The position numbers and the translations under genes are program-made. Positions 1-13,600 of a DNA stretch of 64,000 bases are shown one piece after another. The notes under the pieces are model-generated. The model had not been told where the DNA came from and made no database searches. It saw only the letters and a list, made by a program, of their open reading frames with translations. Each line of letters begins with the position of its first letter. Within the stretch, counting starts at the first letter, position 1. This DNA comes from Ctena decussata (Eukaryota > Mollusca > Bivalvia > Lucinida > Lucinidae): NCBI GenBank assembly GCA_963989385.1, contig OZ022510.1, forward strand, positions 62,501 to 126,500, in the 5' to 3' direction.

Positions 1-235
1 CTGTAAATCAGAAGGGGAAGATCTCGGGGTCGCAGCGTACACGCAACCAATAACACCAGGGGATATCGTTTAAACTAACCAATAACACTAGGGAAGATTC
101 TCCCAGGGTCGCATGCAGAGTGTCTCCGCCAGCACACACTACCCCTGTAAATCAGAGGGGAAGATCTCGGGGTCGCATGCCTGTCCAGTGCCCGCACACG
201 CAACTCCTAACACCAGGGAAGATTCAGCCTCTGAC
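1..235. repeat. Degenerate direct repeats at window start
   Basis: Two copies of a stretch starting with ctgtaaatcagaaggggaag lie about 145 bp apart (around 1 and 146). A third, weaker copy of the ggtcgca-containing part sits near 100. Each includes a gaagatctcggggtcgca-like core and an 'aacacca/tgggaagat' tail. No coding potential is seen. It is the visible end of some repeat that continues to the left. Confidence 0.5.
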
Positions 236-504
236 TTAGAAAAAATATGTTATAGGGCCAGGGTTAGGTGTACGGCTTAGCCTATACTATTTGCCGATCT
301 ATAGGCAACAATCACATGGAATTATAAGACATTTGGGACTTATAGATCCAAAGTTATATGCAATATATTGTAAACCATACCTTTGCATAGTAACTTTTAT
401 ATCAGTGCTAAAAGCTCAGGGATTCTCTCCTAAATGTCATGTAAATATCTTTGCAGGCCCGTTTTGATTAAAACATACATAAAAGCACGTAAAATAAGCT
501 CAAT

Positions 505-672
505 ATAGCGTATTTTAAAAAAGTCGACCACAGCGCCATTCAAGTCTGCCAAAGCGCCACAAAATTTCGACCAAAGCGCCAAAATGGCGCTATGGTCGAC
601 TGTCCAATCTGCCAGAACGCCATTAAAATCTGCCAAAGCGCCATTTTTGGCGACCAAAGCGCCACTCGATTG
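505..672. repeat. Cluster of agcgcca motifs with inverted repeat
   Basis: The heptamer agcgcca recurs about every 20-35 bp. An 18-bp inverted repeat with one mismatch begins gtcgaccacagcgccatt near 522 and closes at 600. The motif is the reverse complement of the aaaatggcgctttt core of the satellite that begins 50 bp further on, so this may be diverged, inverted satellite-related DNA. That relationship is inference. Confidence 0.45.
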
Positions 673-675
673 TAT

Positions 676-721
676 CCTAACCCCTAACCCTAACCCTAAC
701 CCTAACCCTAACCCTAACCCC
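676..721 (+). repeat. Telomere-type (CCCTAA)n tract at satellite edge
   Basis: About seven units of CCCTAA, the C-rich strand of the TTAGGG telomere repeat, abut the first satellite monomer directly at ctgatcggacag. On the plus strand the C-rich strand reads 5'-3' as expected for a left chromosome end, but 675 bp of non-telomeric sequence lies outside it. It could be a subtelomeric tract or an interstitial remnant. Confidence 0.85.
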
Positions 722-3399
722 TGATCGGACAGACTTGGCTTAGTTATAACCCTTTCAAAATGGCGCTTTTCCAAAGCCTAAGCCCAAGTCAAAATCTGAA
801 CCCCTTATTTTTAAATTTTGTGTTTCTTTTGTTTGAATGGGGCTATCACTTGTTCAGGAAACAGCAAAGTGTTTGAGGATCGGACAGACTTGGCTTAGTT
901 ATAACCCTTTCAAAATGGCGCTTTTCCAAAGCCTAAGCCCAAGTCAAAATCTGAACCCCTTATTTTTAAATTTTGTGTTTCTTTTGTTTGAATGGGGCAA
1001 TCACTTGTTCAGGAAACAGCAAAGTGTTTGAGGATCGGACAGACTTGGCTTAGTTATAACCCTTTCAAAATGGCGCTTTTCCAAAGCCTAAGCCCAAGTC
1101 AAAATCTGAACCCCTTATTTTTAAATTTTGTGTTTCTTTTGTTTGAAGGGGGCAAATCACTTGTTCAGGAAACAGCAAAATTTTTGAGGATCGGACAAGA
1201 CTCGGCTTATTTATAGCCCTTTCAAAATGGCGCTTTTTCAAAGCCTAAGCCCAAGTCAAAATCTAAACCCCTTATTTTTTAAATTTTGTGTTTCTTTTGT
1301 TTGAAGGGGACCAAGCACTTGTTCAGGAAACAGCAAAGTTTTTGAGGATCGGACAAGACTCGGCTTAGTTATAACCCTTTCAAACTGGCGCTTTTCCTAA
1401 GCCTAAGCCCAAGTCAAAATCTAAACCCTTATTTTTTTAATTTTCTGTTTCTTTTGTTTGAAGGGGGGCAATCACTTGTTCAGGAAACAGCAAAGTGTTT
1501 GAGGATCGGACAGACTTGGCTTAGTTATAACCCTTTCAAAATGGCGCTTTTCCAAACCCTAAGCCCAAGTCAAAATCTGAACCCCTTATTTTTAAATTTT
1601 GTGTTTCTTTTGTTTGAAGGGGGCAAATCACTTGTTCAGGAAACAGCAAAATTTTTGAGGATCGGACAAGACTCAGCTTAGTTAAAGCCCTTTTCTAATG
1701 GCGCTCTTCCTAAGCCTAAGCCCAAGTCAAAATCTAAACCCCTTATTTTTTAAATCTTGTGTTTGTTTTGTTTGAAGGGGACCAATCACTTGTTCAGGAA
1801 ACAGCAAAAATTTTGAGGATCGGACAAGACTCGGCTTAGTTATAGCCCTTTCAAACTGGCGCTTTTCCTAAGCCTAAGCCCAAGTCAAAATCTTAACCCC
1901 TTATTTTTCAAATTTTGTGTTTCTTTTGTTTGAAGGGGGCCAATCACTTGTTCAGGAAACAGCAAAGTTTTTGAAGATCGGAGAAGACTCGGCTTAGTTA
2001 TAGCCCTTTCAAAATGGCGCTTTTCCTAAGCCTAAGCCCAAGTCAAAATCTAAACCCCTTATTTTTAAATTTTGTGTTTCTGTTGTTTGAAGTGGGCCAA
2101 TCACTTCTTAAGAAAACAGGAAAGTTTTCGAGGATCGGACAAGACTCGGCTTGGTTATAGCCATTTCAAAAAGGCGCTTTTCCAAAGCCTAAGCCCAAGT
2201 CAAAATCTAAACCCCTTTTTTTTCTAAATTTTGTGTTACTTTTGTTAGAAGAGGCCAATCACTTGTTCAGGAAACAGCAAAGTTTTTGAGGATCGGACAA
2301 GACTCGGCTTAGTTATAGCCCTTTCAAAATGGTGCTTTTCCTAAGCTTAAGCCCAAGTCAAAATCTAAACCCCTTTTTTTTAAATTTTGTGTTTCTTTTG
2401 TTTGAAGGGGGCCAATCACTTGTTCAGGAAACAGCAAAGTGTTTGAGGATCGGACAAGACTCGGCTTAGTTAGAGCCCTTTGAAAATGGCGCTTTTCCTA
2501 AGCCTAAGCCCAAGTCAAAATCTAAACCCCTTATTTTTAAATTTTGTTTCTTTTGTTTGAAGGGGGCAAATCACTTGTTCAAGAAACAGCAAAATTTTTG
2601 AGAATCGGACAAGACTCGGCTTAGTTATAGCCCTTTTAAAATGGCGCTTTTCCTAAGCCTAAGCCCAAGTCAAAATCTCAACCCCTTATTTTTTAAATTT
2701 TGTGTTTCTTTTGTTTGATTGGGAACAATCACTTGTTCAGGAAACAGCAAAGTTTTTGAGGATCGGACAAGACTCGGCTTAGTTATAGCCCTTTTAAACT
2801 GGCGCTTTTCCTAAGCCTTAGCCCAAGTCAAAATCTAAACCCCTTATTTTTTAAATTTTGTGTTTCTTTTGTTTGAAGGGGGCAATCACTTGTTCAGGAA
2901 ACAGCAAAGTTTTTGAGGATCGGACAAGACGGCTTAGTTATAGCCCTTTGAAAATGGCGCTTTTCCTAAGCCTAAGCCCAAGTCAAAATCTAAACCCCTT
3001 ATTTTTTTAAATTTTGTGTTTCTTTTGTTTGAAGGGGCCAATCACTTGTTCAGGAAACAGCAAAACTTTTCAGGATCGGACAAGACTCAGCTTAGTTATA
3101 GCCCTTTCAAAATGGTGCTTTTCCTAAGCCTAAGCCCAAGTCAAAATCTAAACCCTTATTTTTTAAATTTTGTGCTTCTTTTGTTTGAAGGGGGCCAATC
3201 ACTTGTTCAGGAAACAGCAAAGTTTTTGAGGATCGGACAAGACTCGGCTTAGTTATAGCCCTTTCAAAATGGTGCTTTTCTAAGCTTAAGCCCAAGTCAA
3301 AATCTAAACCCCTTTTTTTTAATTTTGTGTTTCTTTTGTTTGAAGGGGGCCAATCACTTGTTCAGGAAACAGCAAAGTGTTTGAGGATCGGACAAGACT

Positions 3400-6300
3400 C
3401 GGCTTAGTTATAACCTTTTCAAAATAGCGCTTTTTCAAAGCCTAAGCCCAAGTCAAAATCGAAACCCCTTATTTTTTAAATTTTGTGTTTCTTTTGTTTG
3501 AAGAGGGCAAATCACTTGTTCAGGAAACAGCAAAATTTTTGAGGATCGGACAAGACTCGGCTTATTTATTGCCCTTTCAAAATGGCGCTTTTCATAATCC
3601 TAAGCCCAAGTCAAAATCTAAACCCCTTATTTTTTTAAATTTTGTGTTTCTTTTGTTTGAAGGGGACCAATCACTTGTTCAGGAAACAGCAAAGTTTTTT
3701 AGGATCGGACAAGACTCGGCTTAGTTATAGCCCTTTCAAAATGGCGCTTTTCCTATGCCTAAGCCGGTCAAAATCTAAACCCCTTATTTTTTAAATTTTG
3801 TGTTTCTTTTGTTTGAAGGGGGCCAATCACTTGTTCAGGAAACAGCAAAGTTTTTGAGGATCGGACAAGACGGCTTAGTTGTAGCCCTTTCAAAATGGCG
3901 CTTTTCCTAAGCCTAAGCCCAAGTCAAAATCTAAACCCTTATTTTTCAAATTTTGTTTCTTTTGTTTGAAGGGGGCCAATCACTTGTTCAGGAAACAGCA
4001 AAATTTTTGAGGATCGGACAAGACTCGGCTTAGTTATAGCCCTTTCAAAATGGCGCTATTCCTAAGCCTAAGCCCAAGTCAAAATCTAAACCCCTTATTT
4101 TTTAAATTTTGTGTTTCTTTTGTTTGAAGGGGGCCAATCACTTGTTCAGGAAACAGCAAAGTTTTTGAGGATCGGACAAGACTCGGCTTAGTTATAGCTC
4201 TTTCAATATGGTGCTTTTCCTAACCTAAAGCCCAAGTCAAAATCTAAACTCCTTATTTTTTAAATTTTGTTTCTTTTGTTTTAAGGGGCCAATCACTTGT
4301 TCAGGAAACAGTAAAGTGTTTGAGGATCGGATAAGACTTGGCTTAGTTAAAGCCCTTTCAAAATGGCGCTTTTCCAAAGCCTAAGCCCAAGTCAAAATCT
4401 AAACCCCTTATTTTTAAATTTTGTTTCTTTTGTTTGAAGAGGGCCAATCACTTGTTCAGCAAACAGCAAAGTGTTTGAGGATCGGACAAGACTCGGCTTA
4501 GTTAAAGCCCTTTCAAAATGGCTCTTTTCCAAAGCCTAAGCCCAAGTCAAAATCTAAACCCCTTATTTTTTTAATTTTGTGTTTCTTTTGTTTGAAGGGG
4601 GCCAATCACTTGTTCAGGAAACAGCAAAGTTTTTGAGGATCGGACAAGACTCGGCTTAGTTATAGCCCTTTCAAAATGGCGCTTTTCCTATGCCTAAGCC
4701 CAAGTCAAAATCTAAACCCCTTATTATTTAAATTTTGTGTTTCGTTTGTTTGAAGGGGACCAATCACTTGTTCAGGAAACAGCAAAGTTTTTGAGGATAG
4801 GACAAGACTCGGCTTAGTTATAGCCCATTCAAACTGGCGCTTTTCCAAAGCCTAAGCCCAAGTCAAAATCTAAACCCCTTATTTTTTAAATTTTGTGTTT
4901 CTTTTATTTGAGGGGGGCCAATCACTTGTTCAGGAAACAGCAAAGTTTTTGAGGATCGGACAAGACTCGGCTTATTTATAGCCCTTTCAAAATGGCGCTT
5001 TTCATAAGCCTAAGCCCTAGTCAAAATCTAAACCCTTATTTTTTTAATTTTGTGTTTCTTTTGTTTGAAGGGGGCAATCACTTGTTCAGGAAACAGCAAA
5101 GTGTTTGAGGATCGGACAGACTTGGCTTAGTTATAACCCTTTCAAAATGGCGCTTTTCATAAGCCTAAGCCCAAGTCAAAATCTAAACCCCTTATTTTTT
5201 AAATTTTGTGTTTCTTTTGTTTGAAGCGGACCAATCACTTGTTCAGGAAACAGCAAACTTTTTGAGGATCGGACAAGACTCGGCTTATTTATAGCCCTTT
5301 CGAAATGGCGCTTTTAATAAGCCTAAGCCCAAGTCAAAATCTAAACCCCTTATTTTTAAACTTTGTGTTTCTTTTGTTTGAAGGGGACCAATCACTTGTT
5401 CAGGAAACAGCAAAGTTTTTGAGGATCGGACAAGACTCGGCTTAGTTATAGCCCTTTCTAAATGGCGCTTTTCCTAAGCCTAAACCCAAGTCAAAATCTA
5501 AACCCCTTATTTTTTAATTTTGTGTTTCTTTTGTTTGAAGGGGGAAAATCACTTGTTCAGCAAACAGCAAAGTGTTTGAGGATCGGACAAGACTCGGCTT
5601 AGTTAAAGCCCTTTTAAAATGGCTCTTTTCCAAAGCCTAAGCCCTAGTCAAAATCTAAACCCCTTATTTTTTAAATTTTGTGTTTCTTTTGTTTGAAGGG
5701 GCCAATCACTTGTTCAGGAAACAGCAAAGTTTTTGAGGATCGGACAAGACTCGGTTTAGTTATAGCCCTTTCAAAATGGCGCTTTTCCTATGCCTAAGCC
5801 CGAGTCAAAATCTAAACCCCTTATTATTTAAATTTTGTGTTTCGTTTGTTTGAAGGGGACCAATCACTTGTTCAGGAAACAGCAAAGTTTCTGAGGATAG
5901 GACAAGACTCGGCTTAGTTATAGCCCATTCAAACTGGCGCTTTTCCAAAGCCTAAACCCAAGTCAAAATCTAAACCCCTTATTTTTTAAATTTTGTGTTT
6001 CTTTTGTTTGAAAGGGGGCCAATCACTTGTTCAGGAAACAGCAAAGTTTTTGAGGATCGGACAAGACTCAGCTTATTTATAGCCCTTTCAAAATGGCGCT
6101 TTTCATAAGCCTAAGCCCTAGTCAAAATCTAAACCCTAATTTTTTTAATTTTGTGTTTCTTTTGTTTGAAGGGGGCAATCACTTGTTCAGAAACAGCAAA
6201 GTGTTTGAGGATCGGACATACTTGGCTTAGTTATAACCCTTTCAAAATGGCGCTTTTCTTAAGCCTAAGCCCAAGTCAAAATCGAAACCCCTTATTTTTT

Positions 6301-9300
6301 AAATTTTGTGTTTCTTTTGTTTGAAGAGGGCAAATCACTTGTTCAGGAAACAGCAAAATTTTTGAGGATCGGACAAGACTCGGCTTATTAATTGCCCTTT
6401 CAAAATGGCGCTTTTCATAATCCTAAGCCCAAGTCAAAATCTAAACCCCTTATTTTTTTAAATTTTGTGTTTCTTTTGTTTGAAGGGGACCAATCACTTG
6501 TTCAGGAAACAGCAAAGTTTTTTAGGATCGGACAAGACTCGGCTTAGTTATAGCCCTTTCAAAATGGCGCTTTTCCTATGCCTAAGCCGGTCAAAATCTA
6601 AACCCCTTATTTTTTAAATTTTGTGTTTCTTTTGTTTGAAGGGGGCCAATCACTTGTTCAGGAAACAGCAAAGTTTTTGAGGATCGGACAAGACGGCTTA
6701 GTTGTAGCCCTTTCAAAATGGCGCTTTTCCTAAGCCTAAGCCCAAGTCAAAATCGAAACCCTTATTTTTCAAATTTTGTTTCTTTTGTTTGAAGGGGGCC
6801 AATCACTTGTTCAGAAAACAGCAAAATTTTTGAGGATCGGACAAGACTCGGCTTAGTTATAGCCCTTTCAAAATGGCGCTATTCCTAAGCCTAAGCCCAA
6901 GTCAAAATCTAAACCCCTTATTTTTTAAATTTTGTGTTTCTTTTGTTTGAAGGGGGCCAATCACTTGTTCAGGAAACAGCAAAGTTTTTGAGGATCGGAC
7001 AAGACTCGGCTTAGTTATAGCTCTTTCAATATGGTGCTTTTCCTAACCTAAAGCCCAAGTCAAAATCTAAACTCCTTATTTTTTAAATTTTGTTTCTTTT
7101 GTTTTAAGGGGACCAATCACTTGTTCAGGAAACAGTAAAGTGTTTGAGGATCGGATAAGACTTGGCTTAGTTAAAGCCCTTTCAAAATGGCGCTTTTCCA
7201 AAGCCTAAGCCCAAGTCAAAATCTAAACCCCTTATTTTTAAATTTTGTTTCTTTTGTTTGAAGAGGGCCAATCACTTGTTCAGCAAACAGCAAAGTGTTT
7301 GAGGATCGGACAAGACTCGGCTTAGTTAAAGCCCTTTCAAAATGGCTCTTTTCCAAAGCCTAAGCCCAAGTCAAAATCTAAACCCCTTATTTTTTTAATT
7401 TTGTGTTTCTTTTGTTTGAAGGGGGCCAATCACTTGTTCAGGAAACAGCAAAGTTTTTGAGGATCGGACAAGACTCGGCTTAGTTATAGCCCTTTCAAAA
7501 TGGCGCTTTTCCTATGCCTAAGCCCAAGTCAAAATCTAAACCCCTTATTATTTAAATTTTGTGTTTCGTTTGTTTGAAGGGGACCAATCACTTGTTCAGG
7601 AAACAGCAAAGTTTTTGAGGATAGGACAAGACTCGGCTTAGTTATAGCCCATTCAAACTGGCGCTTTTCCAAAGCCTAAGCCCAAGTCAAAATCTAAACC
7701 CCTTATTTTTTAAATTTTGTGTTTCTTTTATTTGAGGGGGGCCAATCACTTGTTCAGGAAACAGCAAAGTTTTTGAGGATCGGACAAGACTCGGCTTATT
7801 TATAGCCCTTTCAAAATGGCGCTTTTCATAAGCCTAAGCCCTAGTCAAAATCTAAACCCTTATTTTTTTAATTTTGTGTTTCTTTTGTTTGAAGGGGGCA
7901 ATCACTTGTTCAGGAAACAGCAAAGTGTTTGAGGATCGGACAGACTTGGCTTAGTTATAACCCTTTCAAAATGGCGCTTTTCATAAGCCTAAGCCCAAGT
8001 CAAAATCTAAACCCTTATTTTTTAAATTTTGTGTTTCTTTTGTTTGAAGCGGACCAATCACTTGTTCAGGAAACAGCAAACTTTTTGAGGATCGGACAAG
8101 ACTCGGCTTATTTATAGCCCTTTCGAAATGGCGCTTTTAATAAGCCTAAGCCCAAGTCAAAATCTAAACCCCTTATTTTTAAACTTTGTGTTTCTTTTGT
8201 TTGAAGGGGACCAATCACTTGTTCAGGAAACAGCAAAGTTTTTGAGGATCGGACAAGACTCGGCTTAGTTATAGCCCTTTCTAAATGGCGCTTTCCCTAA
8301 GCCTAAACCCAAGTCAAAATCTAAACCCCTTATTTTTTAATTTTGTGTTTCTTTTGTTTGAAGGGGGAAAATCACTTGTTCAGCAAACAGCAAAGTGTTT
8401 GAGGATCGGACAAGACTCGGCTTAGTTAAAGCCCTTTTAAAATGGCTCTTTTCCAAAGCCTAAGCCCTAGTCAAAATCTAAACCCCTTATTTTTTAAATT
8501 TTGTGTTTCTTTTGTTTGAAGGGGCCAATCACTTGTTCAGGAAACAGCAAAGTTTTTGAGGATCGGACAAGACTCGGTTTAGTTATAGCCCTTTCAAAAT
8601 GGCGCTTTTCCTATGCCTAAGCCCGAGTCAAAATCTAAACCCCTTATTATTTAAATTTTGTGTTTCGTTTGTTTGAAGGGGACCAATCACTTGTTCAGGA
8701 AACAGCAAAGTTTCTGAGGATAGGACAAGACTCGGCTTAGTTATAGCCCATTCAAACTGGCGCTTTTCCAAAGCCTAAACCCAAGTCAAAATCTAAACCC
8801 CTTATTTTTTAAATTTTGTGTTTCTTTTGTTTGAAGGGGGCCAATCACTTGTTCAGGAAACAGCAAAGTTTTTGAGGATCGGACAAGACTCAGCTTATTT
8901 ATAGCCCTTTCAAAATGGCGCTTTTCATAAGCCTAAGCCCTAGTCAAAATCTAAACCCTAATTTTTTTAATTTTGTGTTTCTTTTGTTTGAAGGGGGCAA
9001 TCACTTGTTCAGAAACAGCAAAGTGTTTGAGGATCGGACATACTTGGCTTAGTTATAACCCTTTCAAAATGGCGCTTTTCTTAAGCCTAAGCCCAAGTCA
9101 AAATCGAAACCCCTTATTTTTTAAATTTTGTGTTTCTTTTGTTTGAAGAGGGCAAATCACTTGTTCAGGAAACAGCAAAATTTTTGAGGATCGGACAAGA
9201 CTCGGCTTATTAATTGCCCTTTCAAAATGGCGCTTTTCATAATCCTAAGCCCAAGTCAAAATCTAAACCCCTTATTTTTTTAAATTTTGTGTTTCTTTTG

Positions 9301-9390
9301 TTTGAAGGGGACCAATCACTTGTTCAGGAAACAGCAAAGTTTTTTAGGATCGGACAAGACGGCTTAGTTATAGCCCTTTCAAAATGGCGC
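3400..9390 (+). repeat. Higher-order repeat, ~2,825-bp period
   Basis: Rare monomer variants recur at a fixed spacing. The ttcataatcctaagccc variant is at about 3590, 6414 and 9238. The tttcttttgttttaagg plus aaacagtaaag variant is at about 4270 and 7095. The spacing is about 2,824-2,825 bp, or 18 monomers. Two nearly identical full units and the start of a third are present. This is what unequal exchange or local amplification of an 18-monomer block produces. Confidence 0.85.
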
Positions 9391-10689
9391 TTTTCATAAG
9401 CCTAAGCCAAAGTCAAAATCTAAACCCTTATTTTTCAAATTTTGTTTCTTTTGTTTGAAGGGGGCCAATCACTTGTTCAGGAAACAGCAAACATTTTGAG
9501 GATCGGACAAGACTCGGCTTAGTTATAGCCCTTTCAAAATGGCGCTATTCCTAAGCCTAAGCCCAAGTCAAAATCTAAACCCCTTATTTTTTAAATTTTG
9601 TGTTTCTTTTGTTTGAAGGGGGCCAATCACTTGTTCAGCAAACAGCAAAGTGTTTGAGGATCGGACAAGACTCGGCTTAGTTAAAGCCCTTTCAAAATGG
9701 CTCTTTTCCAAAGCCTAAGCCCAAGTCAAAATCTAAACCCCTTATTTTTTAAATTTTGTGTTTCTTTTGTTTGAAGGGGCCAATCACTTGTTCAGGAAAC
9801 AGCAAAGTTTTTGAGGATCGGACAAGACTCGGCTTAGTTATAGCCCTTTCAAAATGGCGCTTTTCCTATGCCTAAGCCCAAGTCAAAATCTAAACCCCTT
9901 ATTATTTAAATTTTGTGTTTCGTTTGTTTGAAGGGGACCAATCACTTGTTCAGGAAACAGCAAAGTTTTTGAGGATAGGACAAGACTCGGCTTAGTTATA
10001 GCCCATTCAAACTGGCGCTTTTCCAAAGCCTAAACCCAAGTCAAAATCTAAACCCCTTATTTTTTAAATTTTGTGTTTCTTTTGTTTGAAGGGGACCAAT
10101 CACTTGTTCAGGAAACAGCAAACTTTTTGAGGATCGGACAAGACTCGGCTTATTTATAGCCCTTTCGAAATGCGCTTTTCATAAGCCTAAGCCCAAGTCA
10201 AAATCTAAACCCTTATTTTTTTAATTTTGTGTTTCTTTTGTTTAAAGGGGGCAATCACTTGTTCAGGAAACAGCAAAGTGTTTGAGGATCGGACAGACTT
10301 GGCTTAGTTATAACCCTTTCAAAATGGCGCTTTTCATAAGCCTAAGCCCAAGTCAAAATCTAAACCCCTTATTTTTTAAATTTTGTGTTTCTTTTGTTTG
10401 AAGGGGACCAATCACTTGTTCAGGAAACAGCAAACTTTTTGAGGATCGGACAAGACTCGGCTTATTTATAGCCCTTTCGAAATGGCGCTTTTCATAAGCC
10501 TAAGCCCAAGTCAAAATCTAAACACCTTATTTTTTAAACTTTGTGTTTCTTTTGTTTGAAGGGGACCAATCACTTGTTCAGGAAACAGCAAAGTTTTTGA
10601 GGATCGGACAAGACTCGGCTTAGTTATAGCCCTTTCAAAATGGCGCTTTTCCTAAGCCTAAACCCAAGTCAAAATCTAAACCCCTTATT

Positions 10690-13600
10690 TTTTAATTTTG
10701 TTTTTCTTTTGTTTGAAGGGGGCCAATCACTTGTTCAGGAAACAGCAAAGTTTTTGATGATCGGACAAGACTCGGCTTAGTTATAGCCCTTTCAAAATGG
10801 TGCTTTTCCTAAGCTTAAGCCCAAGTCAAAATCTAAACCCCTTTCTTTAAATTTTGTGTTTCTTTTGTTTGAAGGGGTTAATCACTTGTTCAGGAAACAG
10901 CAAAGTGTTTGAGGATCGGACAAGACTCGGCTTAGTTAAAGACCCTTCAAAACGGCGCTTTTCCAAACCCTAAGCCCAAGTCAAAATCTAAACCCTAATA
11001 TTTTTAAATTTTGTGTTTCTTTTGTTTGAAGGGGCAAATCACTTGTTCAGGAAACAGCAAACTTTTTGAGGATCGGACAAGACTCGGCTTATTTATAGCC
11101 CTTAAAAAATGGCGCTTTTCATAAGCCTAAGCCCAAGTCAAAATCTAAACCCCTTATTTTTAAATTTTTAGTTTCTTTTGTTTGAAGGGGACCAATCACT
11201 TTTTCAGGAAACAGCAAAGTTTTTGAGGATCGGACAAGACTCGGCTTAGTTATAGCCCTTTCAAACTGGCGCTTTTCCTAAGCCTAAGCCAGTCAAAATC
11301 TAAACCCCTTATTTTTTTAATTTTGTGTTTCTTTTGTTTGAAGGGGGGCAATCACTTGTTCAGGAAACAGCAAAGTGTTTGAGGATCGGACAGACTTGGC
11401 TTAGTTATAACCCTTTCAAAATGGCGCTTTTCCAAAGCCTAAGCCCAAGTCAAAATCTGAACCCCTTATTTTTTAATTTTGTGTTTCTTTTGTTTGAAGG
11501 GGGAAAATCACTTGTTCAGGAAACAGCAAAGTGTTTGAGGATCGGACAGACTTGGCTTAGTTATAATCCTTTCAAAATGGCGCTTTTCCAAAGCCTAAGC
11601 CCAAGTCAAAATCTGAACCCCTTATTTTTAAATTTTGTGTTTCTTTTGTTTGAAGGGGCAAATCACTTGTTCAGGAAACAGCAAACTTTTTGAGGATCGG
11701 ACAAGACTCGGCTTATTTATAGCCCTTTCAAAATGGCGCTTTTCCAAAGCCTAAGCCCAAGTCAAAATCTAAACCCCTTATTTTTTAAATTTTGTGTTTC
11801 TTTTGTTTGAAGGGGACCAATCACTTGTTCAGGAAACAGCAAAGTGTTTGAGGATCGGACAGACTTGGCTTAGTTATCACCCTTTCAAAATGGCGCTTTT
11901 CATAAGCCTAAGCCCAAGTCAAAATCTAAACCCCTTATTTTTTAAATTTTGTGTTTCTTTTGTTTGAAGGGGACCAATCACTTGTTCAGGAAACAGCAAA
12001 CTTTTTGAGGATCGGACAAGACTCGGCTTATTTATAGCCCTTTCGAAATGGCGCTTTTCATAAGCCTAAGCCCAAGTCAAAATCTAAACCCCTTATTTTT
12101 TAAACTTTGTGTTTCTTTTGTTTGAAGGGGACCAATCACTTGTTCAGGAAACAGCAAACTTTTTGAGGATCGGACAAGACTCGGCTTAGTTATAGCCCTT
12201 TCAAAATGGCGCTTTTCCTAAGCCTAAACCCAAGTCAAAATCTAAACCCCTTATTTTTTAATTTTGTTTTTCTTTTGTTTGAAGGGGGCCAATCACTTGT
12301 TCAGGAAACAGCAAAGTTTTTGATGATCGGACAAGACTCGGCTTAGTTATAGCCCTTTCAAAATGGCGCTTTTCCTAAGCCTAAGCCAAAGTCAAAATCT
12401 AAACCCCTTATTTTTTTAATTTTGTGTTTCTTTTGTTTGAAGGGGGGCAATCACTTGTTCAGGAAACAGCAAAGTGTTTGAGGATCGGACAGACTTGGCT
12501 TAGTTATAACCCTTTCAAAATGGCGCTTTTCCAAAGCCTAAGCCCAAGTCAAAATCTGAACCCCTTATTTTTAAATTTTGTGTTTCTTTTGTTTGAATGG
12601 GGCAATCACTTGTTCAGGAAACAGCAAAGTGTTTGAGGATCGGACAGACTTGGCTTAGTTATAATCCTTTCAAAATGGCGCTTTTCCAAAGCCTAAGCCC
12701 AAGTCAAAATCTGAACCCCTTATTTTTAAATTTTGTGTTTCTTTTGTTTGAAGGGGCAAATCACTTGTTCAGGAAACAGCAAACTTTTTGAGGATCGGAC
12801 AAGACTCGGCTTATTTATAGCCCTTTCAAAATGGCGCTTTTCCAAAGCCTAAGCCCAAGTCAAAATCTAAACCCCTTATTTTTTAAATTTTGTGTTTCTT
12901 TTGTTTGAAGGGGACCAATCACTTGTTCAGGAAACAGCAAAGTGTTTGAGGATCGGACAGACTTGGCTTAGTTATAACCCTTTCAAAATGGCGCTTTTCA
13001 TAAGCCTAAGCCCAAGTCAAAATCTAAACCCCTTATTTTTTAAATTTTGTGTTTCTTTTGTTTGAAGGGGACCAATCACTTGTTCAGGAAACAGCAAACT
13101 TTTTGAGGATCGGACAAGACTCGGCTTATTTATAGCCCTTTCGAAATGGCGCTTTTCATAAGCCTAAGCCCAAGTCAAAATCTAAACCCCTTATTTTTTA
13201 AACTTTGTGTTTCTTTTGTTTGAAGGGGACCAATCACTTGTTCAGGAAACAGCAAACTTTTTGAGGATCGGACAAGACTCGGCTTAGTTATAGCCCTTTC
13301 AAAATGGCGCTTTTCCTAAGCCTAAACCCAAGTCAAAATCTAAACCCCTTATTTTTTAATTTTGTTTTTCTTTTGTTTGAAGGGGGCCAATCACTTGTTC
13401 AGGAAACAGCAAAGTTTTTGATGATCGGACAAGACTCGGCTTAGTTATAGCCCTTTCAAAATGGTGCTTTTCCTAAGCTTAAGCCCAAGTCAAAATCTAA
13501 ACCCCTTTCTTTAAATTTTGTGTTTCTTTTGTTTGAAGGGGTTAATCACTTGTTCAGGAAACAGCAAAGTGTTTGAGGATCGGACAAGACTCGGCTTAGT

